Of a stretch of DNA of 64,000 nt, positions 37,422 through 45,448 are shown piece by piece. This DNA comes from Chryseobacterium aquaeductus (lineage in GTDB: Bacteria; Bacteroidota; Bacteroidia; Flavobacteriales; Weeksellaceae), in the NCBI RefSeq assembly GCF_905175375.1, contig NZ_CAJIMS010000001.1, forward strand, positions 2,418,001-2,482,000, given 5' to 3'. Each line of letters begins with the position of its first letter. Position 1 is the first letter of the stretch. The position numbers were made by a program, and so were the translations under genes. The notes below the pieces were generated by a model. The model worked only from the letters and a program-made list of their open reading frames with translations, was not told where the DNA came from and searched no databases.

Positions 37422-37429
37422 CAAAGATA
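37422..37429 (-). promoter_or_regulatory. -7 promoter box of the EamA gene
   Basis: On the minus strand TATCTTTG, an exact TAnnTTTG match, 22 bases before the TTG start. Confidence 0.6.
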
Positions 37430-37556
37430 TTTAATTTAGAATGAAAGAAGTGAATTTTCGCTTTCTATCTGAATGTCAATCGGCATATTAGTGTTTTAAG
37501 AAATTGTGAGCGAAGATAATTACAAATCACAGATTCATATGCTCTGTAAACTTCAC

Positions 37557-37586
37557 TTTTCACGTTCTCAAAAATCCTTATCTTTG
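37557..37586 (+). promoter_or_regulatory. Promoter of purE
   Basis: TTTT (37557-37560), 18-base spacer, TATCTTTG (37579-37586), 21 bases before purE. Confidence 0.65.
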
Positions 37587-37607
37587 GAAATCTAATAAAT
37601 TGTAGCA

Positions 37608-38111
37608 ATGGTAGGAATTATCATGGGAAGTCAAAGCGACTTACCGATTATGGAATTGGCAGCAGATTTTTTAAAAAGTTTAGACATTCCTTACGAATTG
37701 ACGGTAGTATCTGCACACAGAACACCGGAAAGAATGTTTGATTATGCTAAACATGCCAAAAAGAGAGGATTGAAAGTAATCATCGCCGGAGCAGGCGGAG
37801 CAGCCCACCTTCCGGGAATGGTAGCGAGTTGTACTACTTTACCTGTAATCGGGGTTCCAATTTTATCCAGCAATTCTATTGACGGTTGGGATTCTGTTTT
37901 ATCAATTCTTCAAATGCCGGGCGGAATTCCTGTAGCAACGGTTGCCTTAAATGGTGCTTTGAATGCCGGAATTTTAGCTGCAAAAATCTTAGGAACAGGC
38001 GATGAAAATGTAGCAGAAAAACTACAGATTTATCAGGATACTTTGAAAGATAAGGTTTTGGGAACGGTAGATGATATCAAAGCCAAACATCCGAATTTGT
38101 ACGATTTGTAA
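37608..38111 (+). CDS. purE: N5-carboxyaminoimidazole ribonucleotide mutase
   Basis: Purine synthesis enzyme, class I PurE, 167 residues. Motifs: GIIMGSQSDLPIM (3-15), VVSAHRTPERMFDYAK (about 32-47) with the catalytic His, and AGAGGAAHLPGMVAS (about 60-74). C-terminal VATVALNGALNAGILAAKIL completes the alpha/beta fold. The expected partner purK is not next to it here. Confidence 0.95.
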   Translation: MVGIIMGSQSDLPIMELAADFLKSLDIPYELTVVSAHRTPERMFDYAKHAKKRGLKVIIAGAGGAAHLPGMVASCTTLPVIGVPILSSNSIDGWDSVLSILQMPGGIPVATVALNGALNAGILAAKILGTGDENVAEKLQIYQDTLKDKVLGTVDDIKAKHPNLYDL

Positions 38112-38130
38112 TCTTTCAGATTTGATATAA

Positions 38131-38165
38131 AAAAAATGCCTCGCAAATTGACGAGGCATTTATGT
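38131..38165. terminator. Bidirectional terminator between purE and the BspA-like cluster
   Basis: Perfect 10 bp stem AAATGCCTCG (38134-38143) and CGAGGCATTT (38152-38161), A run before and T-rich after. Confidence 0.85.
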
Positions 38166-38166
38166 T

Positions 38167-39726
38167 TTATCTTTTGATGAATTTGAAACTCTTCAAAATA
38201 TTTTTTGTCTTCATCTGAAGTATATAATTCCCTTTTACCAAATTTCGGATGTCAATTTTTTCGTGATCAGATTTTCCCTGTAAAATGATTCTTCCACTAT
38301 TGTCAAAAATTTGATAAGTACCTGACTCTTTCAAATTTTTAAAATAAATAAAATAAGTCGCAGGATTTGGATAAAGTACAGGATTTTCTTCAAGTTTAGT
38401 TTCTGATGTCGCTAGGGTACAACTTCCTAGTGTGTCACCATTGATCGTCCAGCCTTTACTAATGAGAATATTTCTTTTATTAATGATATTACTTGCATAT
38501 TGCATGGGCGAAATCAAAATAAAAGAAACATTGTTTGCTGTATTAGGATTGTCTGCCCATCCTGTTATGGTTTTGCTGTAGTTTTCGCAATTTATTGCAG
38601 TATCACCGAAGGCGCTATCTGCTGTAACTAGCGATGCAAGATTCCAAGAAGCAAGTGATTGATTGAAAGATGTGGCGTCAGAAAAAATATTTTTCATTTT
38701 TGTAACATTACTCACATTCCATAAGTCTAAAGGCTGGTTGAATTGTGTGCAATAAGCAAAGGCTCTATTCATATTTGTTACGCTGGAGGTATTCCAGCTA
38801 TTTAAATATTGATTAAAAGAAGATGCATTTGCGAATACATCATTCATCATCTGAAGGCTGGAAGTGTCCCAATTATTAAGAGGCTGATTGTAAGCAGAGC
38901 ATAATGCAAACATCCAGCTTATATTTTTTACATTTGAAACATCCCAAGAGTTTATATTTTGATTAAAATATGTTCTTCCTGTAAACATATAACTGAGGTT
39001 AGTCGCAGATGAAGTGTCCCAAGAACTTAATTCTGATGGATTGAAGCCGGGAACTGTCTGTGTATATGCTATCCCAGAATGATGTTGAGCAAACATAAAA
39101 CTGAAATTCTCAATATTTGAAGTATCCCAATTCTGCATAGAACTTGCACCCAGAAAGCTGTTGGTAAGATAAAACATCAGTGAAGCGTTGGTTACATTAG
39201 AGAGGTTGGGAGAATCTGTCGCGGTGAGAGTCATTCTTTGGCAACTTGCAAAAGCTGCGTTCATAGACGTCCATGCAATATTTCCCCATTGCTCAATCTC
39301 GAGCAGTTTATCTGTACTTCCTAGTATTTGCAGATTAGGGACTAAAGTTTCTACTACAGGATTAAAATTTTGATGAGATGCAAATTTTATCTGTTGAAAA
39401 ACTCCATTTCCGTTTGATACCTTCACTCGATACAGCGTGTTTGTTCCGCCTCCTTCTGAGGGCATTCCAAAGTCAATAAGAACTTGGCTGGTAGAAGTTA
39501 CATTGGTTATTGTACCATTATGCTGAGGGAAACCCACCTCCTCCCAAGTGATGGTGTAGTTTTGACCGATACCGGGAAACCAAATCTGGTTTAAGTTTGC
39601 CTGAAAAGGTGCATTCACCGTAACAACTGAAGGTATGCCTGGCTGCCATATCGTTATAAACTCATTCTGAGCCATAGAAAATTGAAAAAAAACAAGGTAG
39701 AAAAAAAAAGTTATTAGTTTTTTCAT
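38167..39726 (-). CDS. BspA-like repeat surface protein with T9SS sorting domain (copy A)
   Basis: 519 residues. Signal peptide (about 1-19, FQFSMAQ), a beta-rich region with FITIWQPG and YTITWEEVGFPQHNGTI, then 25-residue repeats of the pattern FNQ-x-[IL]-x-x-W-[DN]-[TVS]-S-[SN]-V-x-x-[MI]-x-x-[MA]-F (at least five in a row around 255-375, for example FNQNINSWDVSNV). This is the BspA/DUF285 leucine-rich-repeat-like family of surface proteins. C-terminal T9SS type A sorting domain starts VLYPNPATYFIYF and ends KSFKFIKR. Last gene of a three-gene minus-strand cluster; role likely surface binding, ligand unknown. Confidence 0.87.
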   Translation of the reverse strand: MKKLITFFFYLVFFQFSMAQNEFITIWQPGIPSVVTVNAPFQANLNQIWFPGIGQNYTITWEEVGFPQHNGTITNVTSTSQVLIDFGMPSEGGGTNTLYRVKVSNGNGVFQQIKFASHQNFNPVVETLVPNLQILGSTDKLLEIEQWGNIAWTSMNAAFASCQRMTLTATDSPNLSNVTNASLMFYLTNSFLGASSMQNWDTSNIENFSFMFAQHHSGIAYTQTVPGFNPSELSSWDTSSATNLSYMFTGRTYFNQNINSWDVSNVKNISWMFALCSAYNQPLNNWDTSSLQMMNDVFANASSFNQYLNSWNTSSVTNMNRAFAYCTQFNQPLDLWNVSNVTKMKNIFSDATSFNQSLASWNLASLVTADSAFGDTAINCENYSKTITGWADNPNTANNVSFILISPMQYASNIINKRNILISKGWTINGDTLGSCTLATSETKLEENPVLYPNPATYFIYFKNLKESGTYQIFDNSGRIILQGKSDHEKIDIRNLVKGNYILQMKTKNILKSFKFIKR

Positions 39727-39757
39727 GATTATATTTTGATTTGGTGAATTTTTAAAC

Positions 39758-41083
39758 TTAATTTTTAATAAATTTCAGCGTACTTTTTTTGTTTTCAGTT
39801 TCTATCTTTAGAAAATAATTTCCTTTCGATAATTGCTGAATGTTTATTTCTTCATTTGGATTTAAAACTCTTGAAATGAGTCTTCCTGATGCATCAATAA
39901 TCTCTGCTGATTTTACTTTTTCCTTAGATTTGATGAATATAGAATGCGTTGCGGGATTCGGATAAATTGAAAGTGAAGATGTGAAGTCTGTTTCGCTGGT
40001 TCCCAATACCGAGTTGCATGATGCATTGTAATTATCACCAGTGATCATCCAGTTTTTACTGTTGATAAGATTGGTTCTGGCATTTACTGCAAATTGATGC
40101 TTGTACGTGAGCGGTGTTGTCGTTCCGAGGTTGATGTTATTGGGTGTCTGTGAATTGTTGTTCCAACCGAATAATGCATTGTCATAATTTTGACAGTTGA
40201 GTCCGGAAAATTTAAGCATATCTACTGCGGATGTGAGTGAGCTTAAATTCCAGCTTCCAATATTTTGATTAAAGCTATATGCCTGTGCAAACATCATATC
40301 CATATTTGTAACTCCTGATATATCCCATGTGTCTATATTCTGATTGAATGAACCTGCACCATGAAACATGTGTTCCATTGTAGTGGCATTAGAAGTATCC
40401 CAATTACGAATAGGTTGATTAAAGCTTGCTGCCATATCAAAAACAGCGTAGAAATCTGTCACGTTCGATACATCCCAGTTTCCAATGGGCGCATTGAATT
40501 GGTCTGCAGCCGAAAACATAGAGTTAATGCTCGTAAGATTAGATGTATCCCAATTTCCAAAACTTGTATTCCCTACCAAAGAAGAACAGATGTAAAACAT
40601 ATCTTTTGTGCTGGTTACGATGCTCAGATTTGGTGTGTCTAGTGCAGTCACATCCATGTTATTACAAAGTATAAAAGCATTTTCAAAAGTCTGCCACTGG
40701 ATATTTCCCCATTGCGTAATAGTAAGTAATTTACCTGTGTCCGGGGAAGAGTAGATGGGAACTACTGTATTGTCGAAAAAACATATCCGATTATAGTTTC
40801 CATTTCCGTTGCTAATTTTCACTTTATAGGTTGCGTTCGCAGGAACAGGATTTAGCGGAGTACCAAAATTAATTATAAATTCGAGCGTAGAATTCACATT
40901 AGTAAGATTGCCATTATGTTGCGTATACCCAACTTCTTCCCATACGACGTGAAAATTTGTTCCTCTTCCAGGAAAATGAATTTGTTGAGAAATTCCAGGT
41001 TTCCAAATCGTGATAAATTCATTCTGAGCTTGTGTAATCTGAAATAAAAAAATACAGACAAAGATGGTTATCAGTTTTTTCAT
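39758..41083 (-). CDS. BspA-like repeat surface protein with T9SS sorting domain (copy B)
   Basis: 441 residues, same plan as its neighbours: signal peptide (FQITQAQ), FITIWKPG, FHVVWEEVGYTQHNG, then about four 25-residue repeats (FNAPIGNWDVSNV, FNQPIRNWDTSNA, FNQNIDTWDISGV, FNQNIGSWNLSSL) and a C-terminal sorting domain (SIYPNPATHSIFIKSKEK to STLKFIKN). It is shorter because of fewer repeats. The sorting domain is nearly identical to copy C, while copy A differs, so B and C are the younger pair. Spacing to the next genes is about 30-45 bases. Confidence 0.87.
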   Translation of the reverse strand: MKKLITIFVCIFLFQITQAQNEFITIWKPGISQQIHFPGRGTNFHVVWEEVGYTQHNGNLTNVNSTLEFIINFGTPLNPVPANATYKVKISNGNGNYNRICFFDNTVVPIYSSPDTGKLLTITQWGNIQWQTFENAFILCNNMDVTALDTPNLSIVTSTKDMFYICSSLVGNTSFGNWDTSNLTSINSMFSAADQFNAPIGNWDVSNVTDFYAVFDMAASFNQPIRNWDTSNATTMEHMFHGAGSFNQNIDTWDISGVTNMDMMFAQAYSFNQNIGSWNLSSLTSAVDMLKFSGLNCQNYDNALFGWNNNSQTPNNINLGTTTPLTYKHQFAVNARTNLINSKNWMITGDNYNASCNSVLGTSETDFTSSLSIYPNPATHSIFIKSKEKVKSAEIIDASGRLISRVLNPNEEINIQQLSKGNYFLKIETENKKSTLKFIKN

Positions 41084-41126
41084 AATTAGAATTAGTTTTT
41101 TAGACGTAAGTTTTCATGGTGCTTTC

Positions 41127-42590
41127 TTAATTTTTAATAAACTTCAGCGTACTTTTTTTGTTTTCAGTTTCTATCTTAAGAAAGTAATTTCCTTTTGGTA
41201 GCTGTTGTATATTTATTTCCTCTTTTGGATTTGAAACTCTGGAGACAACTCTTCCGGAAGCATCCGAGATCTCTGCATATTTTATTTTTTCTTTGGATTT
41301 AATGAAAATTGAATGCGTGGCAGGATTGGGATAAATTTGAAAAAGAGATTTAGTTTCTGTATCATTGGTTGCTAAAATTGAAGATTCACATTCGCCATCG
41401 TAAGAATCACCAGTGATCGTCCAGCCCTTGGTATTGATTAAATAATTTCGCGCATCAGTGGCTAAAAGGTTAGAATATTTTAGAGGAGCCACAAGACCAA
41501 GGACGATATTGTTGGGAGTGGCAGGATTCATCCTCCAGCCGTAAAGTGTATTGTCGTAATTCTGGCAATTCAGTCCGGTATTAGCTAGCATACCGTTAGC
41601 ATAAGCCATAGAATTGACTGTCCACATTCCTAAGTTTTGGTTAAAACTGGTAGCACCAGAAAACGTTCCACTAAAATCAATGACACTAGATACGTTCCAA
41701 TTGCTGAGATTTTGATTAAAGCTCGTGGCTGTGGCAAGCATTGTGTTCATGTCTGTAACATTGGAAGTATCCCAATTGTTTAAGGGTTGATTAAAATTAA
41801 CACACCCGTGAAACATGTGATCCATTTTCGTAACGTTCGCAGTATTCCAGTTACTTAGAGGTTGATTAAAGTTATAGAGAAAATGAAACATCCATCCCAT
41901 GTCGGTAACATTAGAGACATCCCAATTGCCTACAGGCTGGTTAAAAGGTCCGTCTGTAGAAAAGAGGTATCTCATATTGGTAACGTTAGAAGTGTTCCAA
42001 TTATTGATAGTAGCATTTGCGATAAGATTGTTACAGAACACAAACATATAACTCATGTTGGTAACGTTGGATAAATTGGGGATATCTGTTGCAGTAACAT
42101 CCATATTCTGGCATTTGGCAAATGCATACTCAAAGGTAGACCATGCAGTTGTTCTCCATTGCGAAACCTGAAGCAGTTTTGCGGCATCTCCGTTATTATA
42201 GTAGATCGGAACAGGTAACGATACTGTACTGTTGTCTTCCCCAAATTTTATATCTGTGAAATTACCGCTTCCATTTTCTATTGATACGGTGTACGTTGCA
42301 TTATTCGGATTTGCATTCATTGGAGTTCCAAAATCAATTAAAAAATTAACAGAGGAAGTAACATTGTTGATTACGCCATTATGCATAGGAAAGCCTACTT
42401 CTTCCCATTGTACAGTAAAGTTATTACCTCTTCCCGGAAACCAGATCTGATTAGAATTGCTTACGTACGGTATTGCGTTGTTGCTGAGTGTTGAAGTATT
42501 ACTTGGCTTCCAGACCGTTATGAAGTTGTCCTGTGCCTGAGTAACCTGAAAGAATAAAATACAAATAATAATCAGTAAAAAATTTTTCAT
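41127..42590 (-). CDS. BspA-like repeat surface protein with T9SS sorting domain (copy C)
   Basis: 487 residues and the first gene of the three. Signal peptide (FFQVTQAQ), FITVWKPS, FTVQWEEVGFPMHNGVI, then about six repeats (FNQPVGNWDVSNV, FNQPLSNWNTANV, FNQPLNNWDTSNV, FNQNLSNWNVSSV, FNQNLGMWTVNSM) and the T9SS sorting domain (QIYPNPATHSIFIKSKEK to STLKFIKN). A conserved LNCQNYDNTLYGW block lies between repeats and sorting domain in all three paralogues. No clear TAnnTTTG box is visible upstream, so its promoter is not placed. Confidence 0.87.
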   Translation of the reverse strand: MKNFLLIIICILFFQVTQAQDNFITVWKPSNTSTLSNNAIPYVSNSNQIWFPGRGNNFTVQWEEVGFPMHNGVINNVTSSVNFLIDFGTPMNANPNNATYTVSIENGSGNFTDIKFGEDNSTVSLPVPIYYNNGDAAKLLQVSQWRTTAWSTFEYAFAKCQNMDVTATDIPNLSNVTNMSYMFVFCNNLIANATINNWNTSNVTNMRYLFSTDGPFNQPVGNWDVSNVTDMGWMFHFLYNFNQPLSNWNTANVTKMDHMFHGCVNFNQPLNNWDTSNVTDMNTMLATATSFNQNLSNWNVSSVIDFSGTFSGATSFNQNLGMWTVNSMAYANGMLANTGLNCQNYDNTLYGWRMNPATPNNIVLGLVAPLKYSNLLATDARNYLINTKGWTITGDSYDGECESSILATNDTETKSLFQIYPNPATHSIFIKSKEKIKYAEISDASGRVVSRVSNPKEEINIQQLPKGNYFLKIETENKKSTLKFIKN

Positions 42591-42784
42591 AATAATGTAA
42601 TTTGGTATGAGAATAGACTGATGAGAGTTTGATTTTGGTGATTTTTATTTTTAAATATTAATATATATAATAGATAATCAATAATAATAAATTATTTTTG
42701 CGTATTTGATAATTCATTAAACAACAAATATAGTAATTTTTTATAAATTTCAATAATTTGTGAAATAGAATTTCGCCAAACAAA

Positions 42785-42810
42785 AAATCTCACCAATTTT
42801 GGTGAGATTT
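42785..42810. terminator. Terminator near the YiaA/B gene
   Basis: Perfect 12 bp stem AAATCTCACCAA (42785-42796) and TTGGTGAGATTT (42799-42810). Confidence 0.8.
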
Positions 42811-42830
42811 GTATGATTTATTTTTTTTAT

Positions 42831-43223
42831 TTAATCTTCCATCATGTTATCGCGGGTATTTTTCTGAACAGCGATTGCACCAAAAAGAGCCAATAAAAAT
42901 GCGAAGGCATAAAAACCTTTTTCACTAGGCAAAATGGTGGCATTCCACAGACCAATGACCAAAAGAATAATAGATGATAAAGTTGCAAACCAGCAGATCC
43001 CGTAATAGATGTCGGTTACTTTGATGTTCTCCATTCTGTCTCGCACCGCTTTTTGCAGAGATACTACTGCAAATAATCCGTACAAAAGGATTACAAAATA
43101 ATATCCTTTTTCATTCAGCTGCATTTCTGCTCGTACCAGACCGACAATGTAACCAATCATTCCGGCACCCAAAGCAACCCAAGATGCCGCTACGAATGCA
43201 TTTGAAACATTCTGTTTTTTCAT
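42831..43223 (-). CDS. YiaA/YiaB-family inner-membrane protein
   Basis: 130 residues with four hydrophobic segments arranged as two copies of a two-helix unit: FVAASWVALGAGMIGYIVGL with FVILLYGLFAVVSLQKAVRDR, and YYGICWFATLSSIILLVIGLW with FYAFAFLLALFGAIAVQKNTRD. The repeated ending QK-x-x-RD and the GLW/GLV-x-A-x-x-x-x-x-EKG(F/Y)Y loops are the YiaAB signature. Function unknown. Own promoter box at 43251. Confidence 0.88.
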   Translation of the reverse strand: MKKQNVSNAFVAASWVALGAGMIGYIVGLVRAEMQLNEKGYYFVILLYGLFAVVSLQKAVRDRMENIKVTDIYYGICWFATLSSIILLVIGLWNATILPSEKGFYAFAFLLALFGAIAVQKNTRDNMMED

Positions 43224-43250
43224 AATCCTATTTTTTATATTTTACTGATT

Positions 43251-43258
43251 CAAATATA
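43251..43258 (-). promoter_or_regulatory. -7 promoter box of the YiaA/B gene
   Basis: TATATTTG on the minus strand, 27 bases before the start codon. Confidence 0.5.
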
Positions 43259-43384
43259 TTATTTAAAAATGAATGTGATATAAAAATATTAATTTTTATC
43301 ACTGTTCTTTGAACTTAAGATTTTTGAAAGAGTAAAACTTGATAGTTTGATAAATTGGATATTATGTAAAGTTTCATAAATAAA

Positions 43385-43408
43385 ACGCTCCGGAAAATCC
43401 CGAAGCGT
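43385..43408 (-). terminator. Terminator after ahcY
   Basis: Read on the minus strand ACGCTTCGG pairs with CCGGAGCGT (one G-T pair) and is followed by Ts. Confidence 0.7.
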
Positions 43409-43461
43409 CATATTATTATGTATCGATAATTAAACATTATCAATTACTCATTACTGAATCA

Positions 43462-44778
43462 TTAATATCTGTAATATTCTGGTTTGTAAGGACCTTTCAC
43501 GTCAACACCAATGTAATCAGCTTGTTCAGTAGAAAGAACTTCTAACTCTACGCTTAATTTTTTAAGGTGAAGAGCTGCTACTTTTTCATCTAAATGTTTA
43601 GGTAACATATACACTTCGTTTCCGTAAGCTTCAGAATTTGTCCAAAGTTCGATCTGAGCCAAAGTTTGGTTAGAGAATGAGTTAGACATTACAAAACTTG
43701 GGTGACCTGTAGCGCAACCAAGATTTACCAATCTACCTTCAGCAAGAATGATTACTTCTTTTCCTTCTTCTAAAGTATAAATGTCAACTTGTGGCTTCAC
43801 TTCAGATTTTGTGTGACCATAGTTTTCGTTTAGCCAAGCCATATCGATTTCGTTATCGAAGTGACCAATGTTACAAACGATCGCTTTATCTTTTAGTTTT
43901 AAGAAATGCTCTCTTCTTACAATGTTGAAGTTACCTGTAGTAGTGATTACGATGTCTGCGTTATCAACTACAGTATCTAATCTTTTTACTTCAAAACCAT
44001 CCATTGCAGCTTGTAAAGCACAGATTGGGTCGATTTCGGTTACTGTAACGATAGAACCTGCACCTCTGAAAGAAGCTGCTGTTCCTTTACCAACGTCTCC
44101 GTATCCGCAAACTACCACTCTTTTACCAGCCAACATAATGTCTGTCGCTCTTCTTACTGCATCTACAGCAGATTCTTTACAACCATATTTGTTGTCGAAT
44201 TTAGATTTGGTAACTGAATCATTTACGTTGATTGCCGGCATTACCAAAGTTCCGTTTTTCATTCTTTCGTACAATCTGTGAACTCCTGTTGTAGTTTCTT
44301 CAGAAAGACCTTTAATTCCTGCTGTAAATTCAGGATATTTATCAAAAACCATATTGGTTAAATCTCCACCATCATCCAAAATCATGTTCAATGGTTTTCT
44401 GTCTTCTCCGAAGAACAATGTTTGCTCAATACACCAGTCAAAAGATTCTTCGTCAAGACCTTTCCAAGCATATACTTGAATTCCTGCAGCAGCAATTGCA
44501 GCAGCAGCATGATCCTGAGTAGAAAATATATTACAAGATGACCAAGTAACCTCAGCACCAAGAGCCACCAAAGTTTCGATCAAAACAGCTGTTTGTATAG
44601 TCATATGAAGACATCCTGCGATTCTTGCACCTTTTAAAGGCTGAGATGGCCCGTATTCTTCACGGATAGACATCAAACCTGGCATTTCTGCCTCTGCAAG
44701 TGTAATTTCTTTTCTTCCCCATTCTGCCAGAGAAATATCCTTAACTTTATAAGGAACGTATTGTGTTGTGGTTTCCAT
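43462..44778 (-). CDS. ahcY: Adenosylhomocysteinase
   Basis: Splits S-adenosylhomocysteine to adenosine and homocysteine, keeping methylation going; 438 residues. Motifs: [16 protein letters not shown] (about 55-70) with substrate-binding His, [17 protein letters not shown] (about 80-96), [17 protein letters not shown] (about 186-202) with the catalytic Lys and Asp, and NAD-binding [10 protein letters not shown] (about 225-234). C-terminal [11 protein letters not shown] carries the conserved NAD-binding Lys/Tyr. Divergent from the phosphopantetheinyl transferase with only 52 bases between start codons. Confidence 0.97.
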   Translation of the reverse strand: METTTQYVPYKVKDISLAEWGRKEITLAEAEMPGLMSIREEYGPSQPLKGARIAGCLHMTIQTAVLIETLVALGAEVTWSSCNIFSTQDHAAAAIAAAGIQVYAWKGLDEESFDWCIEQTLFFGEDRKPLNMILDDGGDLTNMVFDKYPEFTAGIKGLSEETTTGVHRLYERMKNGTLVMPAINVNDSVTKSKFDNKYGCKESAVDAVRRATDIMLAGKRVVVCGYGDVGKGTAASFRGAGSIVTVTEIDPICALQAAMDGFEVKRLDTVVDNADIVITTTGNFNIVRREHFLKLKDKAIVCNIGHFDNEIDMAWLNENYGHTKSEVKPQVDIYTLEEGKEVIILAEGRLVNLGCATGHPSFVMSNSFSNQTLAQIELWTNSEAYGNEVYMLPKHLDEKVAALHLKKLSVELEVLSTEQADYIGVDVKGPYKPEYYRY

Positions 44779-44797
44779 TAATCTGAAATATTTTTTG

Positions 44798-44829
44798 CAA
44801 ATTTACAAACTAATATTTTGTTGACCAAA
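44798..44829 (-). promoter_or_regulatory. Promoter of ahcY
   Basis: On the minus strand TTTG (44829-44826), 20-base spacer, TAAATTTG (44805-44798). It fills most of the 52-base divergent gap, so the -33 region overlaps the start of the phosphopantetheinyl transferase gene signals. Confidence 0.65.
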
Positions 44830-44830
44830 T

Positions 44831-45448
44831 ATGCCTCTTTATCGCGATTTTTCGGATCATAATGCTACAATTCTTGTATGGAAATACGATGAAGATGAAG
44901 ACGATCTCTCTATTGATCAGCTTTTGGAGCCTGAAAATGCTGAAAAAGTAAAAGATTATCATCCTAAAAAACTGTTGGAAGTTCTGATGGTTCGCAAGCT
45001 TTTGAAAAGTTTAAAACCAAATTCTAAGATTTTATATAAAGAAAGAGAGCCTTTTCTCTCTCCCAAAGACGCAGAAATTTCGATTTCCCATTCTTTTCCT
45101 TTTGCGGCAATTGCGATCTCTAAAAATAAAATAGGAATTGATATTGAAAAATTTAATTCTAAAATTTTAAGAGTAATTGATAAATTTACCTACGAGAATG
45201 AAAGAGGTTTTATTCCTTTTGATAATGAAGCCACTTTTTACACGATTATCTGGAGCGTGAAAGAAAGTATGTACAAAATTCATCACTCGAAATACTGGTC
45301 TCTGAAGAAAAATTATGAAGTGAAACCCTTTGAACTGAAACATTTGTACGACATCAGCTGCAGAGTACATGATGAAAATTTTTCAGACGAGTTTAAGGCG
45401 CGTGTAAAATTCTTCGACGATTACTGCTTTACGATTGTGGAAGAGTAG
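44831..45448 (+). CDS. 4'-phosphopantetheinyl transferase family protein
   Basis: 205 residues. Would attach the phosphopantetheine arm of CoA to a carrier protein. Motifs: ISISHSFPFAAIAIS (about 88-102), IGIDIE (101-106, with metal-binding Asp104 and Glu106) and WSVKESMYKIH (141-151), the W-x-x-KE-x-x-x-K box with the third metal ligand Glu145. It is of the Sfp/compact type. Its 3' end overlaps the FUSC gene on the opposite strand by 20 bases. Carrier-protein target unknown. Confidence 0.85.
   Translation: MPLYRDFSDHNATILVWKYDEDEDDLSIDQLLEPENAEKVKDYHPKKLLEVLMVRKLLKSLKPNSKILYKEREPFLSPKDAEISISHSFPFAAIAISKNKIGIDIEKFNSKILRVIDKFTYENERGFIPFDNEATFYTIIWSVKESMYKIHHSKYWSLKKNYEVKPFELKHLYDISCRVHDENFSDEFKARVKFFDDYCFTIVEE

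Noticed and set aside
38167..42590. 75-base periodicity first considered as a CRISPR-like or satellite array
   Set aside because: The repeats are in-frame protein repeats with variable third positions and no spacers.
44779..44830. Possible S-adenosylhomocysteine riboswitch before ahcY
   Set aside because: The divergent gap is 52 bases and is filled by a promoter; there is no room for the aptamer.
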